NCBI GenBank assembly: GCA_022821545.1
Contig: JAJEDJ010000027.1
Coordinates: 1-64,000 of the forward strand
Direction of reading: 5' to 3'
Length of the DNA: 64,000 nt
Source: Caldilineaceae bacterium
GTDB lineage: Bacteria; Chloroflexota; Anaerolineae; Caldilineales; Caldilineaceae
A program made the position numbers and the translations under genes. Shown here piece by piece: positions 42,524 to 50,842 of this stretch (the first letter of the stretch is position 1; every line of letters starts with the position of its first letter). Below the pieces are notes generated by a model that saw nothing but the letters and a program-made list of their open reading frames with translations, did not search any database and was not told the origin of the DNA.

Positions 42524-43132
42524 GTGAAAAACGACATTGCAAAAACCTCAATCGGACGTGTAGCTCTCCTCTCCTCAAGACCGATTCTTGCCCTGGTGGC
42601 CGCTATGTTTGTCGCCGACCTGCTGGGAAGCATGGGATGGGTGCAGGGCCGCATCCAGGGGGAGACCCTCTTCTACCTCTTCAACAACCCGATCTCAAAC
42701 TGGGGCGTCATGATGACGATGCTGATCTGGATGCTCACCACCGGCATCCAGATGGTGTCGAGCGGCATGGCCTACCGCGCCAAGACCAACCCCTACATGG
42801 CGGGCGTGGGCTTCTACGTCTGGCTATTCGGCTCGATTCTGGGCCGCAAAAGCCTGAAGTTCAACAGCGCCAACTACGGCTCGGTCTTTACGATCGAGTA
42901 CGGCAAGCTGGCCAAGGAGTGGTCGGGCATGTCGTTCCTGATCGCCCTTTACTGGCCCTCCCAGATTTTCGACATGGCGACCGACGCCAGCTTCTATCTG
43001 ACCACGCCGCTGCGGGCCTTCAATCTGTTCTTCGCCTTCTCGTCGCTGGTCTCGGAGCAGTTGGCCTACATGGCGAGCGCCGCCAAATCGCTCGGCGACG
43101 AAGCCCTGGAGGAGATGCGTGGCTACCTATAG
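42524..43132 (+). CDS. integral membrane protein of unknown function
   Basis: The GTG start at 42524 (MKNDIAKTS) lies seven bases after AAGGAG. The 202-aa product has several hydrophobic segments (PILALVAAMFVADLLGSMG, then NWGVMMTMLIWMLTTGIQMV and MAGVGFYVWLFGSILG). A conserved-looking soluble loop (KSLKFNSANYGSVFTIEYGK) and a final amphipathic region (RAFNLFFAFSSLVSEQLAYM) follow. I do not recognise the family. It overlaps the next gene by 14 bases and the two share a well-formed promoter. A conjugation- or phage-derived membrane module is one guess. Confidence 0.75.
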   Translation: MKNDIAKTSIGRVALLSSRPILALVAAMFVADLLGSMGWVQGRIQGETLFYLFNNPISNWGVMMTMLIWMLTTGIQMVSSGMAYRAKTNPYMAGVGFYVWLFGSILGRKSLKFNSANYGSVFTIEYGKLAKEWSGMSFLIALYWPSQIFDMATDASFYLTTPLRAFNLFFAFSSLVSEQLAYMASAAKSLGDEALEEMRGYL

Positions 43133-43562
43133 GTCGCTATTGCAGCAGGACCGCGGCTGGGGGCTTTTCTGCCAGATGTCGGTCGCGCCGCTGATCGCGG
43201 GCACGCTGGAGTGGCTGATTGCGGTCGGCGCCTGCTGGTTCATCGGCGCTCCCTACGCCGCGCCCTGGACATGGCTGGCGCACATCGCCGCGGCCTACCC
43301 CCGGGCCGGCGCGGCCACAGGGCTGCGGGCGCTCTCCTTAGTTTGGGCTGGGTGGGAGTTCCTGCGCACCGGCATGGAGTGGGGCCAGTTGACTCCCTAC
43401 CTATGGTTCGTTCTGATCACCGCACTGGCCGCGGCGCCGCAACGCTGGGGCGTGTGGGCCGCGCGCATCGCCGTGCATGGTCTGGCGCTCTGGTTTATCC
43501 TCCAGATCGATCACATCTCCGGCCTGATCGGCCTCGTCGGACTGCTCCTGCTCCTGATCTGA
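43119..43562 (+). CDS. integral membrane protein of unknown function, partner of the preceding gene
   Basis: This 147-aa protein has about four membrane segments: APLIAGTLEWLIAVGACWFI, a central one around WTWLAHIAAAYPRAG, LWFVLITALAAAPQ and a C-terminal ISGLIGLVGLLLLLI. Its start lies inside the preceding gene, so the two are translationally coupled and probably form a complex. No known family is recognised, and no catalytic residues stand out. Confidence 0.72.
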   Translation: MATYRSLLQQDRGWGLFCQMSVAPLIAGTLEWLIAVGACWFIGAPYAAPWTWLAHIAAAYPRAGAATGLRALSLVWAGWEFLRTGMEWGQLTPYLWFVLITALAAAPQRWGVWAARIAVHGLALWFILQIDHISGLIGLVGLLLLLI

Positions 43563-43582
43563 CCTGCCGCGGAGAGGTTGCT

Positions 43583-44782
43583 CTAGCTACTGACGGCTGG
43601 CTCCGGCTCCGGCATCACCACCTCGTACCCCTGGCGGTTGTTGGCCGATTCGCGTGCCCACAGGCAGGTCAGGGCGCTGAGGATACCGGCGTCAATCGGG
43701 CTGCGCGAGGGCCGCCGGTCGCGCATCGCCATGAGAAAGTCGAAGCTCAGTTCGCGGTCGCCGCCGAAATGGGGCATATCGCCGCTGAAGTCGATGGTCT
43801 CCACCACGGGCGACGTGTGACTGAATATCTTGATGTGGTTTTCGCTCCAGTTGAACTCGATGATGCCGCGATAGCCGTAGAGGCGGGCGCCGCGGCGGGC
43901 CCCGCGGTAGCGGGTGAAGAAGTTCTGCGTATAACTCGCCTGAACGCCGTTCTCATACTCCAACATGCAGGCACCATTGTCCTGCAGCTGATGCCCCTCG
44001 GAGAAGACGCAGAACTGATCGTCGCGGTAGACCTGCTCCTCGGCAAAGCGGACGCGGCCGCCTTCAAAGCCGCTGCGGAAGCGCACGAACGGGCTCTCCG
44101 GACAGGTTTCCAGCTCCGGGCAGTCCTTGCACTGCAGGTCCCAGGCCTTGTCGCCGCCGTAGACGCGGCGGGAGTTCATGGCACTGACCCAGTGCGGGCG
44201 CGCGTCGAGCAGATAGTTGATATAGTCGACGTCGTGCGTGAACTTCTGCAGCCATAGCCCGCCATCCATCTCGTAGTTCCGGTACCAGCTTCTGAAGTAA
44301 ACACTGCCGTAGCCGACGTCGTTGAACGCGACCACCTGCTCAATGCTGCCGACATGGTCGGATTCGATGATCTCGCGTACCTTCTGGGCGATCGGGCTGA
44401 GCCGCAGCGGAAACGAAACGACGGTGGGCGCGGCGTAGTCCTTATAGGCCGCGTGCAGGCGGCGCACCTCGTCAAAGGTGATTGCGACCGGCTTTTCGAG
44501 GAAGAGCGGGAGCTGCGTGGGCGCTACTTTGAGCGCCATCTCCGTGTGCAGATTGCAGCGGGTGCCGATCATGATGCCGTCCAGTTCGCCGGCCTGGGCC
44601 AGCAGTTCGTCGGCGGAGGTGTAGAAGCGGGCGCCGGCGAGGAAGGGATCGTTGCCGGCCTGGATGCGGTCGCCGCGCGGGTCGGCGACGGCGGTTACTT
44701 TGTACGGGATGTCAAAGATATCCAGCCCCTTGGCCATATTGGAAATGCGGCGGCCATATCCGATGATGCCTATGTTCAACAT
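43583..44782 (-). CDS. Gfo/Idh/MocA family oxidoreductase with Cys cluster
   Basis: This 399-aa protein has an N-terminal Rossmann domain (IGIIGYGRRISNMAKG) and the EKP motif in LFLEKPVAITFDE (95-98). In the substrate domain KFTHDVDYINYLLDARP takes the place of the common GGG-D-x-x-H-x-x-D helix. An insertion at 218-227 carries C-x2-C-x5-C (CKDCPELETC), a pattern seen in a subset of the family and possibly metal-binding. The ATG follows AAAGGAGCCGCA. It is convergent with the membrane-protein pair and is followed upstream by the peptidase gene in the same direction. Confidence 0.9.
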   Translation of the reverse strand: MLNIGIIGYGRRISNMAKGLDIFDIPYKVTAVADPRGDRIQAGNDPFLAGARFYTSADELLAQAGELDGIMIGTRCNLHTEMALKVAPTQLPLFLEKPVAITFDEVRRLHAAYKDYAAPTVVSFPLRLSPIAQKVREIIESDHVGSIEQVVAFNDVGYGSVYFRSWYRNYEMDGGLWLQKFTHDVDYINYLLDARPHWVSAMNSRRVYGGDKAWDLQCKDCPELETCPESPFVRFRSGFEGGRVRFAEEQVYRDDQFCVFSEGHQLQDNGACMLEYENGVQASYTQNFFTRYRGARRGARLYGYRGIIEFNWSENHIKIFSHTSPVVETIDFSGDMPHFGGDRELSFDFLMAMRDRRPSRSPIDAGILSALTCLWARESANNRQGYEVVMPEPEPAVSS

Positions 44783-44864
44783 TGCGGCTCCTTTCGAGCT
44801 TTTCGCTTTCTTCTAGCGGTTTTCACAGGACAACGCTGCTCTGAAGCAGGCTGCCGGGAATGAC

Positions 44865-46247
44865 TCAAGGTTCTTCACCCAGATAGGCCAGCACTGCGGC
44901 GCCGGTGCGAATGCCGGCGATGAAGCGCTCCACCTCGAGGTTTTCGTTGGGGGCATGGTTGGATTCGTCATGGTTGGCGTAGGGCGTGGTAAAGGAGTGG
45001 ACGCCGAGTATTTTTGTCCAGGCATAGTCCGGCAGGCTGCCGCCCATTGCCGGGATCAGCAGCGGGTCATCGCCTTGGGCCGCGCGAAAGGCCCGCTGCA
45101 GGGGGCGCGTGTAGGGCGAGTCCAGAGGGGTGCGCGACGGCTCCATGCCGCCCTGGCGGATCACCTCCACTTCGGGCGCGTGGAGAAGGACATGCGCCTC
45201 CACCTTGTCGAGGATTTCGTCGACGCCCTGGTTTTCGACCAGGCGCATGTCGCATTTCACGGTCGCCTCGCGGGGCAGAACGGTCTTGGTTCCCGGCCCG
45301 CCGTAGCCTCCGTGAAAGCCGTTGATCGTGAAGGTCGGCCAGGCCGCCAGGCGGTCGAAGAAGGGCCTTTCCTGCGGTTCATCCAGCCGCGCCAGGCCGG
45401 CGCCCTCCATCACCGCCGCCACATCGACCGGCAGGTCATCCAACGCCCTGCGTTCCAGATCGCTCAGAGGCGCCACGTTGTCGTAGAATCCGTCGATGGT
45501 GATGGCGCCGCGGCTGTCCTTCATCGTTGCCAGCAGATGGACCAGCGTCCAGATTGGGTTGGGCGCGACGCCGCCCCAGTTGCCGGAGTGAAAGTCCCGC
45601 TGCGCATGCACGGCCCGCAGCTCAAACGAGGCGATCCCGCGCGGGCCGAACTTGATGCAGGGCCGGCCGCTCTCATGCACGGGGCCGTCCGCGGTGATCA
45701 CCAGGTCGGCGCCGGCAAGGAGAGCGCGGTGAGCGCGCACGCAGTGGCTGATATGCGGGCTGCCGACCTCTTCCTCGCCCTCCAACAGGATGATGACGTT
45801 GCACGGCAGGCTCCCGGCGACCGCCAGCCAGGATTCGATCGCCAGAAGCTGGGCCAGGTGCTGCCCCTTGTTGTCGCCCACGCCCCGCCCCCAGATGCGG
45901 CCGTCGCGTATCTCCGGCTCGAATGGCGGCGAGTTCCAGGCGTCCAGGGGATCGGGCGGCTGCACGTCGTAATGGCCGTAGAGCAACGCGGTCGGCGCGT
46001 GCGGGCTTTCCCGATAGCGGCCGTATACGAAGGGCCAGCCCGCGCCTTCCAGCAGACGCGCCTCCATGCCCAGCCCCTGCAGGTAGCCGAGCAGGAACTC
46101 TGCCGTCTCGCGGATGCCGACCCCGTGGGCGCTGATGCTGGGCCGTGCGACATAGGCCAGCAGCCGGTCGATAAACGCCTGCCGGTGGGCGTCGACATAG
46201 TCAAATACTCGCGCCAAAGCGGAAGGCGAGTTCTCCTTTGCGGCCAA
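44865..46247 (-). CDS. M20-family zinc metallopeptidase (dipeptidase/ArgE type)
   Basis: The TTG at 46247 is chosen because AGGAGG lies seven bases before it; an ATG at 46286 has no ribosome-binding site. The 460-aa enzyme has the dinuclear zinc site of M20 peptidases: H in LLYGHYDVQPPDPLDAW, D in GRGVGDNKGQ, the catalytic E in ILLEGEEEVGSPH, and the last His in HDESNHAPNENL. The lid domain lies between. Related enzymes cleave dipeptides or acyl-amino acids. The substrate is not evident, and neighbours suggest a catabolic role. Confidence 0.9.
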   Translation of the reverse strand: MAAKENSPSALARVFDYVDAHRQAFIDRLLAYVARPSISAHGVGIRETAEFLLGYLQGLGMEARLLEGAGWPFVYGRYRESPHAPTALLYGHYDVQPPDPLDAWNSPPFEPEIRDGRIWGRGVGDNKGQHLAQLLAIESWLAVAGSLPCNVIILLEGEEEVGSPHISHCVRAHRALLAGADLVITADGPVHESGRPCIKFGPRGIASFELRAVHAQRDFHSGNWGGVAPNPIWTLVHLLATMKDSRGAITIDGFYDNVAPLSDLERRALDDLPVDVAAVMEGAGLARLDEPQERPFFDRLAAWPTFTINGFHGGYGGPGTKTVLPREATVKCDMRLVENQGVDEILDKVEAHVLLHAPEVEVIRQGGMEPSRTPLDSPYTRPLQRAFRAAQGDDPLLIPAMGGSLPDYAWTKILGVHSFTTPYANHDESNHAPNENLEVERFIAGIRTGAAVLAYLGEEP

Positions 46248-46430
46248 CTGTTTCCTCCTCCAGGCGCTGGCCCTATCTACAAGCATCGGGCCGGCCGTTT
46301 GCGTTTTTCAAAAATATCTGATGATATGTGCGGGTGGGAACGACCCGATTCTACAGTATGTATCGCGAATGTCAACTTGGCGGGTCTTGGCGCGGAACTG
46401 GCGGTCAGGCAGGACACTGACCGCCGAAAG

Positions 46431-46460
46431 TTACAGGGACGAAAATTACAGGGACGAAAA
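46431..46460 (+). repeat. two exact 15-bp tandem repeats before a start codon
   Basis: TTACAGGGACGAAAA occurs twice in direct succession, followed by a partial third copy that contains the GGGGAG ribosome-binding site of the downstream gene. Confidence 0.85.
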
Positions 46461-46477
46461 CTACGGGGAGCTGTCTT

Positions 46478-47341
46478 ATGAGATTAGGCGTTGTCGGCAT
46501 GTTGCCGCCGGATCCCGCCGATATTCACGGCCCGCATCTGGTTGCTATCCGAGAATTGGGACTGACGGGAGGGGCCCTCTCCGTCTCCGCCAGCGGTTCA
46601 CCGCCGGCCTCCGCGCCGGTGTGGCAGCGCGTGCGGAGGCTTTTCGCAGATGAGGGCATGGACATTGTGCAGGTTGGCATCGGTTTCAGGGAATGCCTCT
46701 TCGACCCGGACGACGAAGCGCGCCGAAAGCTGCTGGAGAGTATCCGCCGCGGATTGGGTGTTGCGGCCGAGCTGGGAGGCCATGTGGCGCTGATCCGCAC
46801 AGGCAGCCTGAGCCCCAGTGGCTCCTACAGCCCGCACCCGGAGAACCACAGGCCGTGGCGCCGCGGCGTGCTGCTGGAATCTCTCTCCTGGCTGGCCGAG
46901 GCGGCTGAGGCAATCGGTCAGACCATCGCCGTCGAAACCCATCTGCTGACGATAATGAACTCGCCCGAGTTCAACCGCGCCGTCATTCGCGACGTGGGCA
47001 GCCCGCGGCTGCGGGTCGTGATGGACTACGTCAATCACTTCCAGACGCTGCACCAGGTCTATGACAGCAGGGCGCGTCTACGCCATATTTTCGAATGTAT
47101 GGGGCCGGTCAGCGCGATTGGACACTGCAAGGATATCAGCGTGCGCGACGGCTTCGTGATCCATATGGATGAAGATGTTCCTGGCGAGGGCGAGCTGGAC
47201 CTGGGGACAGCGATGCAGCTGTGGCACGAGGAGCATCCCGACGGCTACATGATGCTCGAACACCTGCCCAACGAGAAGTACCCCCTGGCCGCGGCCAACG
47301 TGCATCGCATCTTGAGGCGGGACGGGATTCCTGTGTACTAA
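46478..47341 (+). CDS. sugar phosphate isomerase/epimerase (xylose isomerase-like TIM barrel)
   Basis: This 287-aa protein matches the AP-endonuclease-2/xylose isomerase-like barrel: MRLGVVGMLPPDPADIHGP, a central IAVETHLLTIMNSPEFNR with the metal-binding Glu, VVMDYVNHFQTLH, HCKDISVRDG, and a late GYMMLEHLPNEKYPL. The metal ligands (Glu, Asp, His, Glu) are in their usual order. Such enzymes isomerise keto sugars or inosose derivatives and are often linked to Gfo/Idh/MocA dehydrogenases, as here. The exact substrate is unknown. Confidence 0.88.
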   Translation: MRLGVVGMLPPDPADIHGPHLVAIRELGLTGGALSVSASGSPPASAPVWQRVRRLFADEGMDIVQVGIGFRECLFDPDDEARRKLLESIRRGLGVAAELGGHVALIRTGSLSPSGSYSPHPENHRPWRRGVLLESLSWLAEAAEAIGQTIAVETHLLTIMNSPEFNRAVIRDVGSPRLRVVMDYVNHFQTLHQVYDSRARLRHIFECMGPVSAIGHCKDISVRDGFVIHMDEDVPGEGELDLGTAMQLWHEEHPDGYMMLEHLPNEKYPLAAANVHRILRRDGIPVY

Positions 47342-47380
47342 CTGTGTGCTGGCGCCAGTGGCCAGCCATCCGCCACCGGT

Positions 47381-48847
47381 TTAACGCTCTCGGAAATGCC
47401 CCGCGTCGACCAGCGTCGGGCTCTGCGGCATGCCGTTTACCAGCGCCCCGTTCTGCACAAACCCCTCCTCGCGGCCATCCAGCTCCGACACCAGCCGTTC
47501 GCGCCAGAAGGCTACGCGCTCCGGCCGCGCCGCGGCGAGGTCGTGTAGTTCGGTCGGGTCTTCCTCCAGGTCGAAGAGCAGCTCGCGCCCGCTCTGGCAG
47601 TACCAGATATACTTCTCGCGGCCATCCGTCAGCCACTGGTTGGAGTCAGCGTTCATGAAATGCTCACCGTGCAGATGCTCGCGCCAGCCTTCTGTTTCGC
47701 CGCGCGCCAGCGGCAGGATACTGCGGCCGTCGACATGCGCGGGGGCGTCGATTCCGGCGAGGCCGCAGAAGGTCGGCAGCAGATCGCGTAGCTCGACCAC
47801 CTGATTCACTTCTCGCAGCGGGGCATCCGCCTGTCTTGCCTGGTGGTGCGGGCTGCCTGCGTGCGGCAGCCGCAGGATGAAGGGCAGGCGCGCCGAGCTG
47901 TCGAAAGGGTAGCCCTTGGCGACGTGGTTGTGGTCGTAGAGCATCTCCCCGTGGTCTGCGGTGAAGACGATGGCGGTGTTGTCAAGCTCGCCGTTCTCAA
48001 ACAGCGCCTGGAACACGCGGTTGAGGCTGTAGTCGATATGGCTGATCTGGGCGTAGTAGGCCCGCCGCGCGTAGTCGCGCTGCGCGACATCGGTCGGGAT
48101 CGGGCTGTCCAGGCCGCGTACCGGCAGACTGTCGGGCGCCCAGTCCCCCATAATCGGGTCCGGCAGCGGCTTCGTCAGATAGCGCTGCATGAAAGCCTCC
48201 GGCGGGTCCAATGGCGGGTGCGGCCGGTGGTAGGAGAGCATCAGGAAAAACGGTTTTGTCGGGTCGCGGCGGCGCAGGAAGTCGATGCCCATCGTCGTGA
48301 CCCAGCTTGTTGGGTGCAGCATCTCGTCGTATACCCAGGGCCGCGCCGCGTAGCCGTTACAGCCCACGCCGGTGTCGATGTAGTCGGCCCCTGGGCCGAG
48401 CCGCTCCCGCAGCCACGGCGTGTAGTCGTCAACCAGGCCGTAGTCGTCGCGCTTGGAGCGTTCGCGGTGCAAGTAGCCGTCGTGCAGGACGACGTTGTGA
48501 AAGCCCATCAGATTGCGCGAGGGGTGCGTGTGCATTTTGCCGACGCACTGGGTATGGTAGCCGGCCTCGGCAAGCAGGCCGGGCATCGTGCAGTCGTAAT
48601 GCCAGTCGATGCGGTCGTTGTAGCCGACAAATCCGGTATGGCGCTGGTTGAGCCCGGTGAAGATCGTCGCCCGCGCCGGCACGCAGGTGGGCGTGGCGGC
48701 ATAGGCCTGCGTGAAGTTGATGCCCTCGCGGGCCAGTCTGTCCAGGTGGGGCGTTTCGGCGACGGGGTGGCCGGTCAGACTGAGCGCGTCGGCGCGCCAC
48801 TGGTCTACGCAGATGAACAGGATGTTGGGCCGGCTGTCGGATGGCAT
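47381..48847 (-). CDS. sulfatase (formylglycine type)
   Basis: This 488-aa enzyme of the alkaline-phosphatase fold has the maturation motif C55-V-P-A-R59, in which the Cys is converted to formylglycine. Metal ligands are in NILFICVDQWRAD near the start and FTADHGEML later. A His in GKMHTHPSRN and the DPTELHDLAAARPE tail are typical of family S1. No signal peptide is visible, so it may be cytoplasmic, with sulfated sugars taken up first. The adjacent third ABC importer could provide the substrate. AAGGGGCAGAACT precedes the ATG. Confidence 0.92.
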   Translation of the reverse strand: MPSDSRPNILFICVDQWRADALSLTGHPVAETPHLDRLAREGINFTQAYAATPTCVPARATIFTGLNQRHTGFVGYNDRIDWHYDCTMPGLLAEAGYHTQCVGKMHTHPSRNLMGFHNVVLHDGYLHRERSKRDDYGLVDDYTPWLRERLGPGADYIDTGVGCNGYAARPWVYDEMLHPTSWVTTMGIDFLRRRDPTKPFFLMLSYHRPHPPLDPPEAFMQRYLTKPLPDPIMGDWAPDSLPVRGLDSPIPTDVAQRDYARRAYYAQISHIDYSLNRVFQALFENGELDNTAIVFTADHGEMLYDHNHVAKGYPFDSSARLPFILRLPHAGSPHHQARQADAPLREVNQVVELRDLLPTFCGLAGIDAPAHVDGRSILPLARGETEGWREHLHGEHFMNADSNQWLTDGREKYIWYCQSGRELLFDLEEDPTELHDLAAARPERVAFWRERLVSELDGREEGFVQNGALVNGMPQSPTLVDAGHFRER

Positions 48848-48941
48848 AGTTCTGCCCCTTGATCTGTGAATGTAAAGTTGCTGCGCGAAAGCGCCGCCGG
48901 TCAGAACGGACAGCGAACCGTTAGTCTATTGGTTCCTGAAC

Positions 48942-49838
48942 TTAGCCCTTCAGGCCGGTGATGGAGATGCCCTCGACGAAGGTACGCTGGACGAAGAAGT
49001 AGAGGATGATGACTGGCGCGACCGTGGCGGTGCTGGCCGCCATCATGTAGGGCCACATCAGCTCTTCCTGGAACATGGTGCGGAACTGTTGCAGGCCGAG
49101 CGCGAGCGGATATAAGACCTCGCTGTTGAGATAAATCAGCGGTCCGATATAGTTGTCCCAGGCGAACATGAACTGAAGCAGGCCGATGACCGCCAGCGCA
49201 GGTTTGGCCAGGGGCAGGATGATGCGTATGAGGATGCCCAGTTCGGTGCAGCCGTCGACGCGGGCGGCGTCGGAAAGTTCGCTGGGGATGGTAAGGAAGA
49301 ACTGGCGGAGCAGGAACGTATAGTAGGCATTGACCCCAAGAAAGGTCGGCACAATGAGGGGCAGGTAGGTGTTGAGCCAGCCGAGATTTTTGAAGGTGAG
49401 ATAGAGCGGGATCATGCGCACCTGGAACGGGATCATCATCGTCGAGAGGCAGATGATGAAGAAAATATCCCGACCGGGCCAGCGGATGCGGGCGAAGCCG
49501 TAGGCGACCAGCGTATTGGAGAGCAGCGCGCCGGCCACTGCGCCGAGGGCATATCTCAGCGTGTTATACGTATAGGTGCCGAAGGGGCGGGAGGAGAGCG
49601 CTTCCGGATAGTTGACCAGGCGCATAGGATTGGGAAACCAGGTCGGCGGGACGGTGTAGACCTGGGGATCCGTCTTCAATGAGGTTGAGAGCATCCACAG
49701 CAGGGGCCCGGCGAAAGTGAGCCCCAGCGCAACCATCATCAGGTAAAAGAGGGCGCGTTGTACAGCCTTGAACGGCGTGCGCTGCGTGAGCGGGAGATGC
49801 TGTGCTGTGCTGCTGGCGATGGCTTCGGCTTGTTGCAT
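48942..49838 (-). CDS. carbohydrate ABC permease, MalG type
   Basis: This 298-aa membrane protein has a 25-residue N-terminal tail, six segments and the coupling motif DAARVDGCTELGILIRIILP near residue 200. It belongs to the third CUT1 importer, together with the permease at 49868 and the interrupted binding protein at 50843. It is located between the sulfatase gene and its partner, all in one direction. Confidence 0.92.
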   Translation of the reverse strand: MQQAEAIASSTAQHLPLTQRTPFKAVQRALFYLMMVALGLTFAGPLLWMLSTSLKTDPQVYTVPPTWFPNPMRLVNYPEALSSRPFGTYTYNTLRYALGAVAGALLSNTLVAYGFARIRWPGRDIFFIICLSTMMIPFQVRMIPLYLTFKNLGWLNTYLPLIVPTFLGVNAYYTFLLRQFFLTIPSELSDAARVDGCTELGILIRIILPLAKPALAVIGLLQFMFAWDNYIGPLIYLNSEVLYPLALGLQQFRTMFQEELMWPYMMAASTATVAPVIILYFFVQRTFVEGISITGLKG

Positions 49839-49867
49839 GATTGCGGCGGACAGTTAGCCCCTTGCGC

Positions 49868-50770
49868 TTAATCCGACTCTCCGGCGTAGTAGACCCAGCG
49901 GGCCGAGCTGCGGAAGATGAGCAGGGTGAAGGCAAGGATGATAATGAAAAGGATCCAGGCTTGTGCCGAGGCGTATCCCATCTTGAAGAACTGGAAGGCG
50001 TTGCGATAGAGATAGAGGCTGAAGAATTCGGTCGATTCGTTGGGGCCGCCCTGGGTGAGCAGCCAGCCAATGGTGAAGTATTGGAACATGCCGATCATGC
50101 CGGTGAGCATCACGAACAGGATCGCCGGCGTACAGATGGGAATGGTGACGTGCCAGAAACGCTGCAGAGCGTTGGCGCCGTCGACTTCGGCGGCGTCCAT
50201 CAGCGAACTGGGAACGTCTTGCAGCGCGGCGAGGAAGATGACGATGGCGGTGCCCTGCGTCCAAACGTGAATCAAGATCAGGGACGGTTTCGCCAGCTCC
50301 ACAGAAGAGATGAAGGGGATGACGGCCAGCCCCCAACTCTTAATGACTGAGTTGATCACGCCATAGTTGGTGTTGTAGACCCAGCGCCACACCTCTGCCG
50401 AAGCTACGGCCGGCACCAACACCGGCAGGAAAAAGATGGTGCGGAAGAGTGGCCGCAGCTTCATTTCGCGGTTGAGAAGACTGGCGAGCAGGAAGGCCAC
50501 GACCAGCCCGGCCGGTACGCCGATCACGACCAGGTAGACGGTGTTGCCCAGCACGGTGCGAAAGATATCATCCTTGACGAATAACTCGACGTAGTTTTCC
50601 AGGCCGATGAAGCGGGCCGGGCGCAGGACGTCGTAGCGCGTCAAGCTGTAATAGGCGGAGGCCGCGATCGGATAGAGGACAAAGCCGGCGAAGCCCACCA
50701 GCCAGGGTGAGATGAAGGCCAGACCTTTGAGCAGGTTGCGCGTTTGGGCGGGCGTCCAGTTCTGTAGCAT
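49868..50770 (-). CDS. carbohydrate ABC permease, MalF type
   Basis: The start MLQNWTPAQ at 50770 is preferred over an ATG 33 bases upstream. The 300-aa product has six membrane segments (LAFISPWLVGFAGFVLYPIA first) and the coupling motif DAAEVDGANALQRFWHVTIP. It is preceded by a large hairpin in the gap to the binding-protein gene. It is intact although that binding protein carries a stop. Confidence 0.9.
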   Translation of the reverse strand: MLQNWTPAQTRNLLKGLAFISPWLVGFAGFVLYPIAASAYYSLTRYDVLRPARFIGLENYVELFVKDDIFRTVLGNTVYLVVIGVPAGLVVAFLLASLLNREMKLRPLFRTIFFLPVLVPAVASAEVWRWVYNTNYGVINSVIKSWGLAVIPFISSVELAKPSLILIHVWTQGTAIVIFLAALQDVPSSLMDAAEVDGANALQRFWHVTIPICTPAILFVMLTGMIGMFQYFTIGWLLTQGGPNESTEFFSLYLYRNAFQFFKMGYASAQAWILFIIILAFTLLIFRSSARWVYYAGESD

Positions 50771-50784
50771 TTTCGCGGCCCCTA

Positions 50785-50827
50785 ACCGGTGGCGGGCGGC
50801 CATTTTCGCTCGCCGCCGGCCACCGGT
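50785..50827. repeat. 16-bp inverted repeat between binding-protein and permease genes
   Basis: ACCGGTGGCGGGCGGC and GCCGCCGGCCACCGGT pair over 16 positions with one mismatch, with an 11-base loop. In operons of this type a hairpin after the binding-protein gene often stabilises that part of the message. It also resembles scattered CCGGCCACTGG words near 39680. Confidence 0.75.
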
Positions 50828-50842
50828 AATTTTCGCCTTTAC

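Noticed and set aside
46321-46653. Open frame spanning the 15-bp repeats
   Set aside because: It overlaps the start of the isomerase gene in another frame and has no protein-like features.
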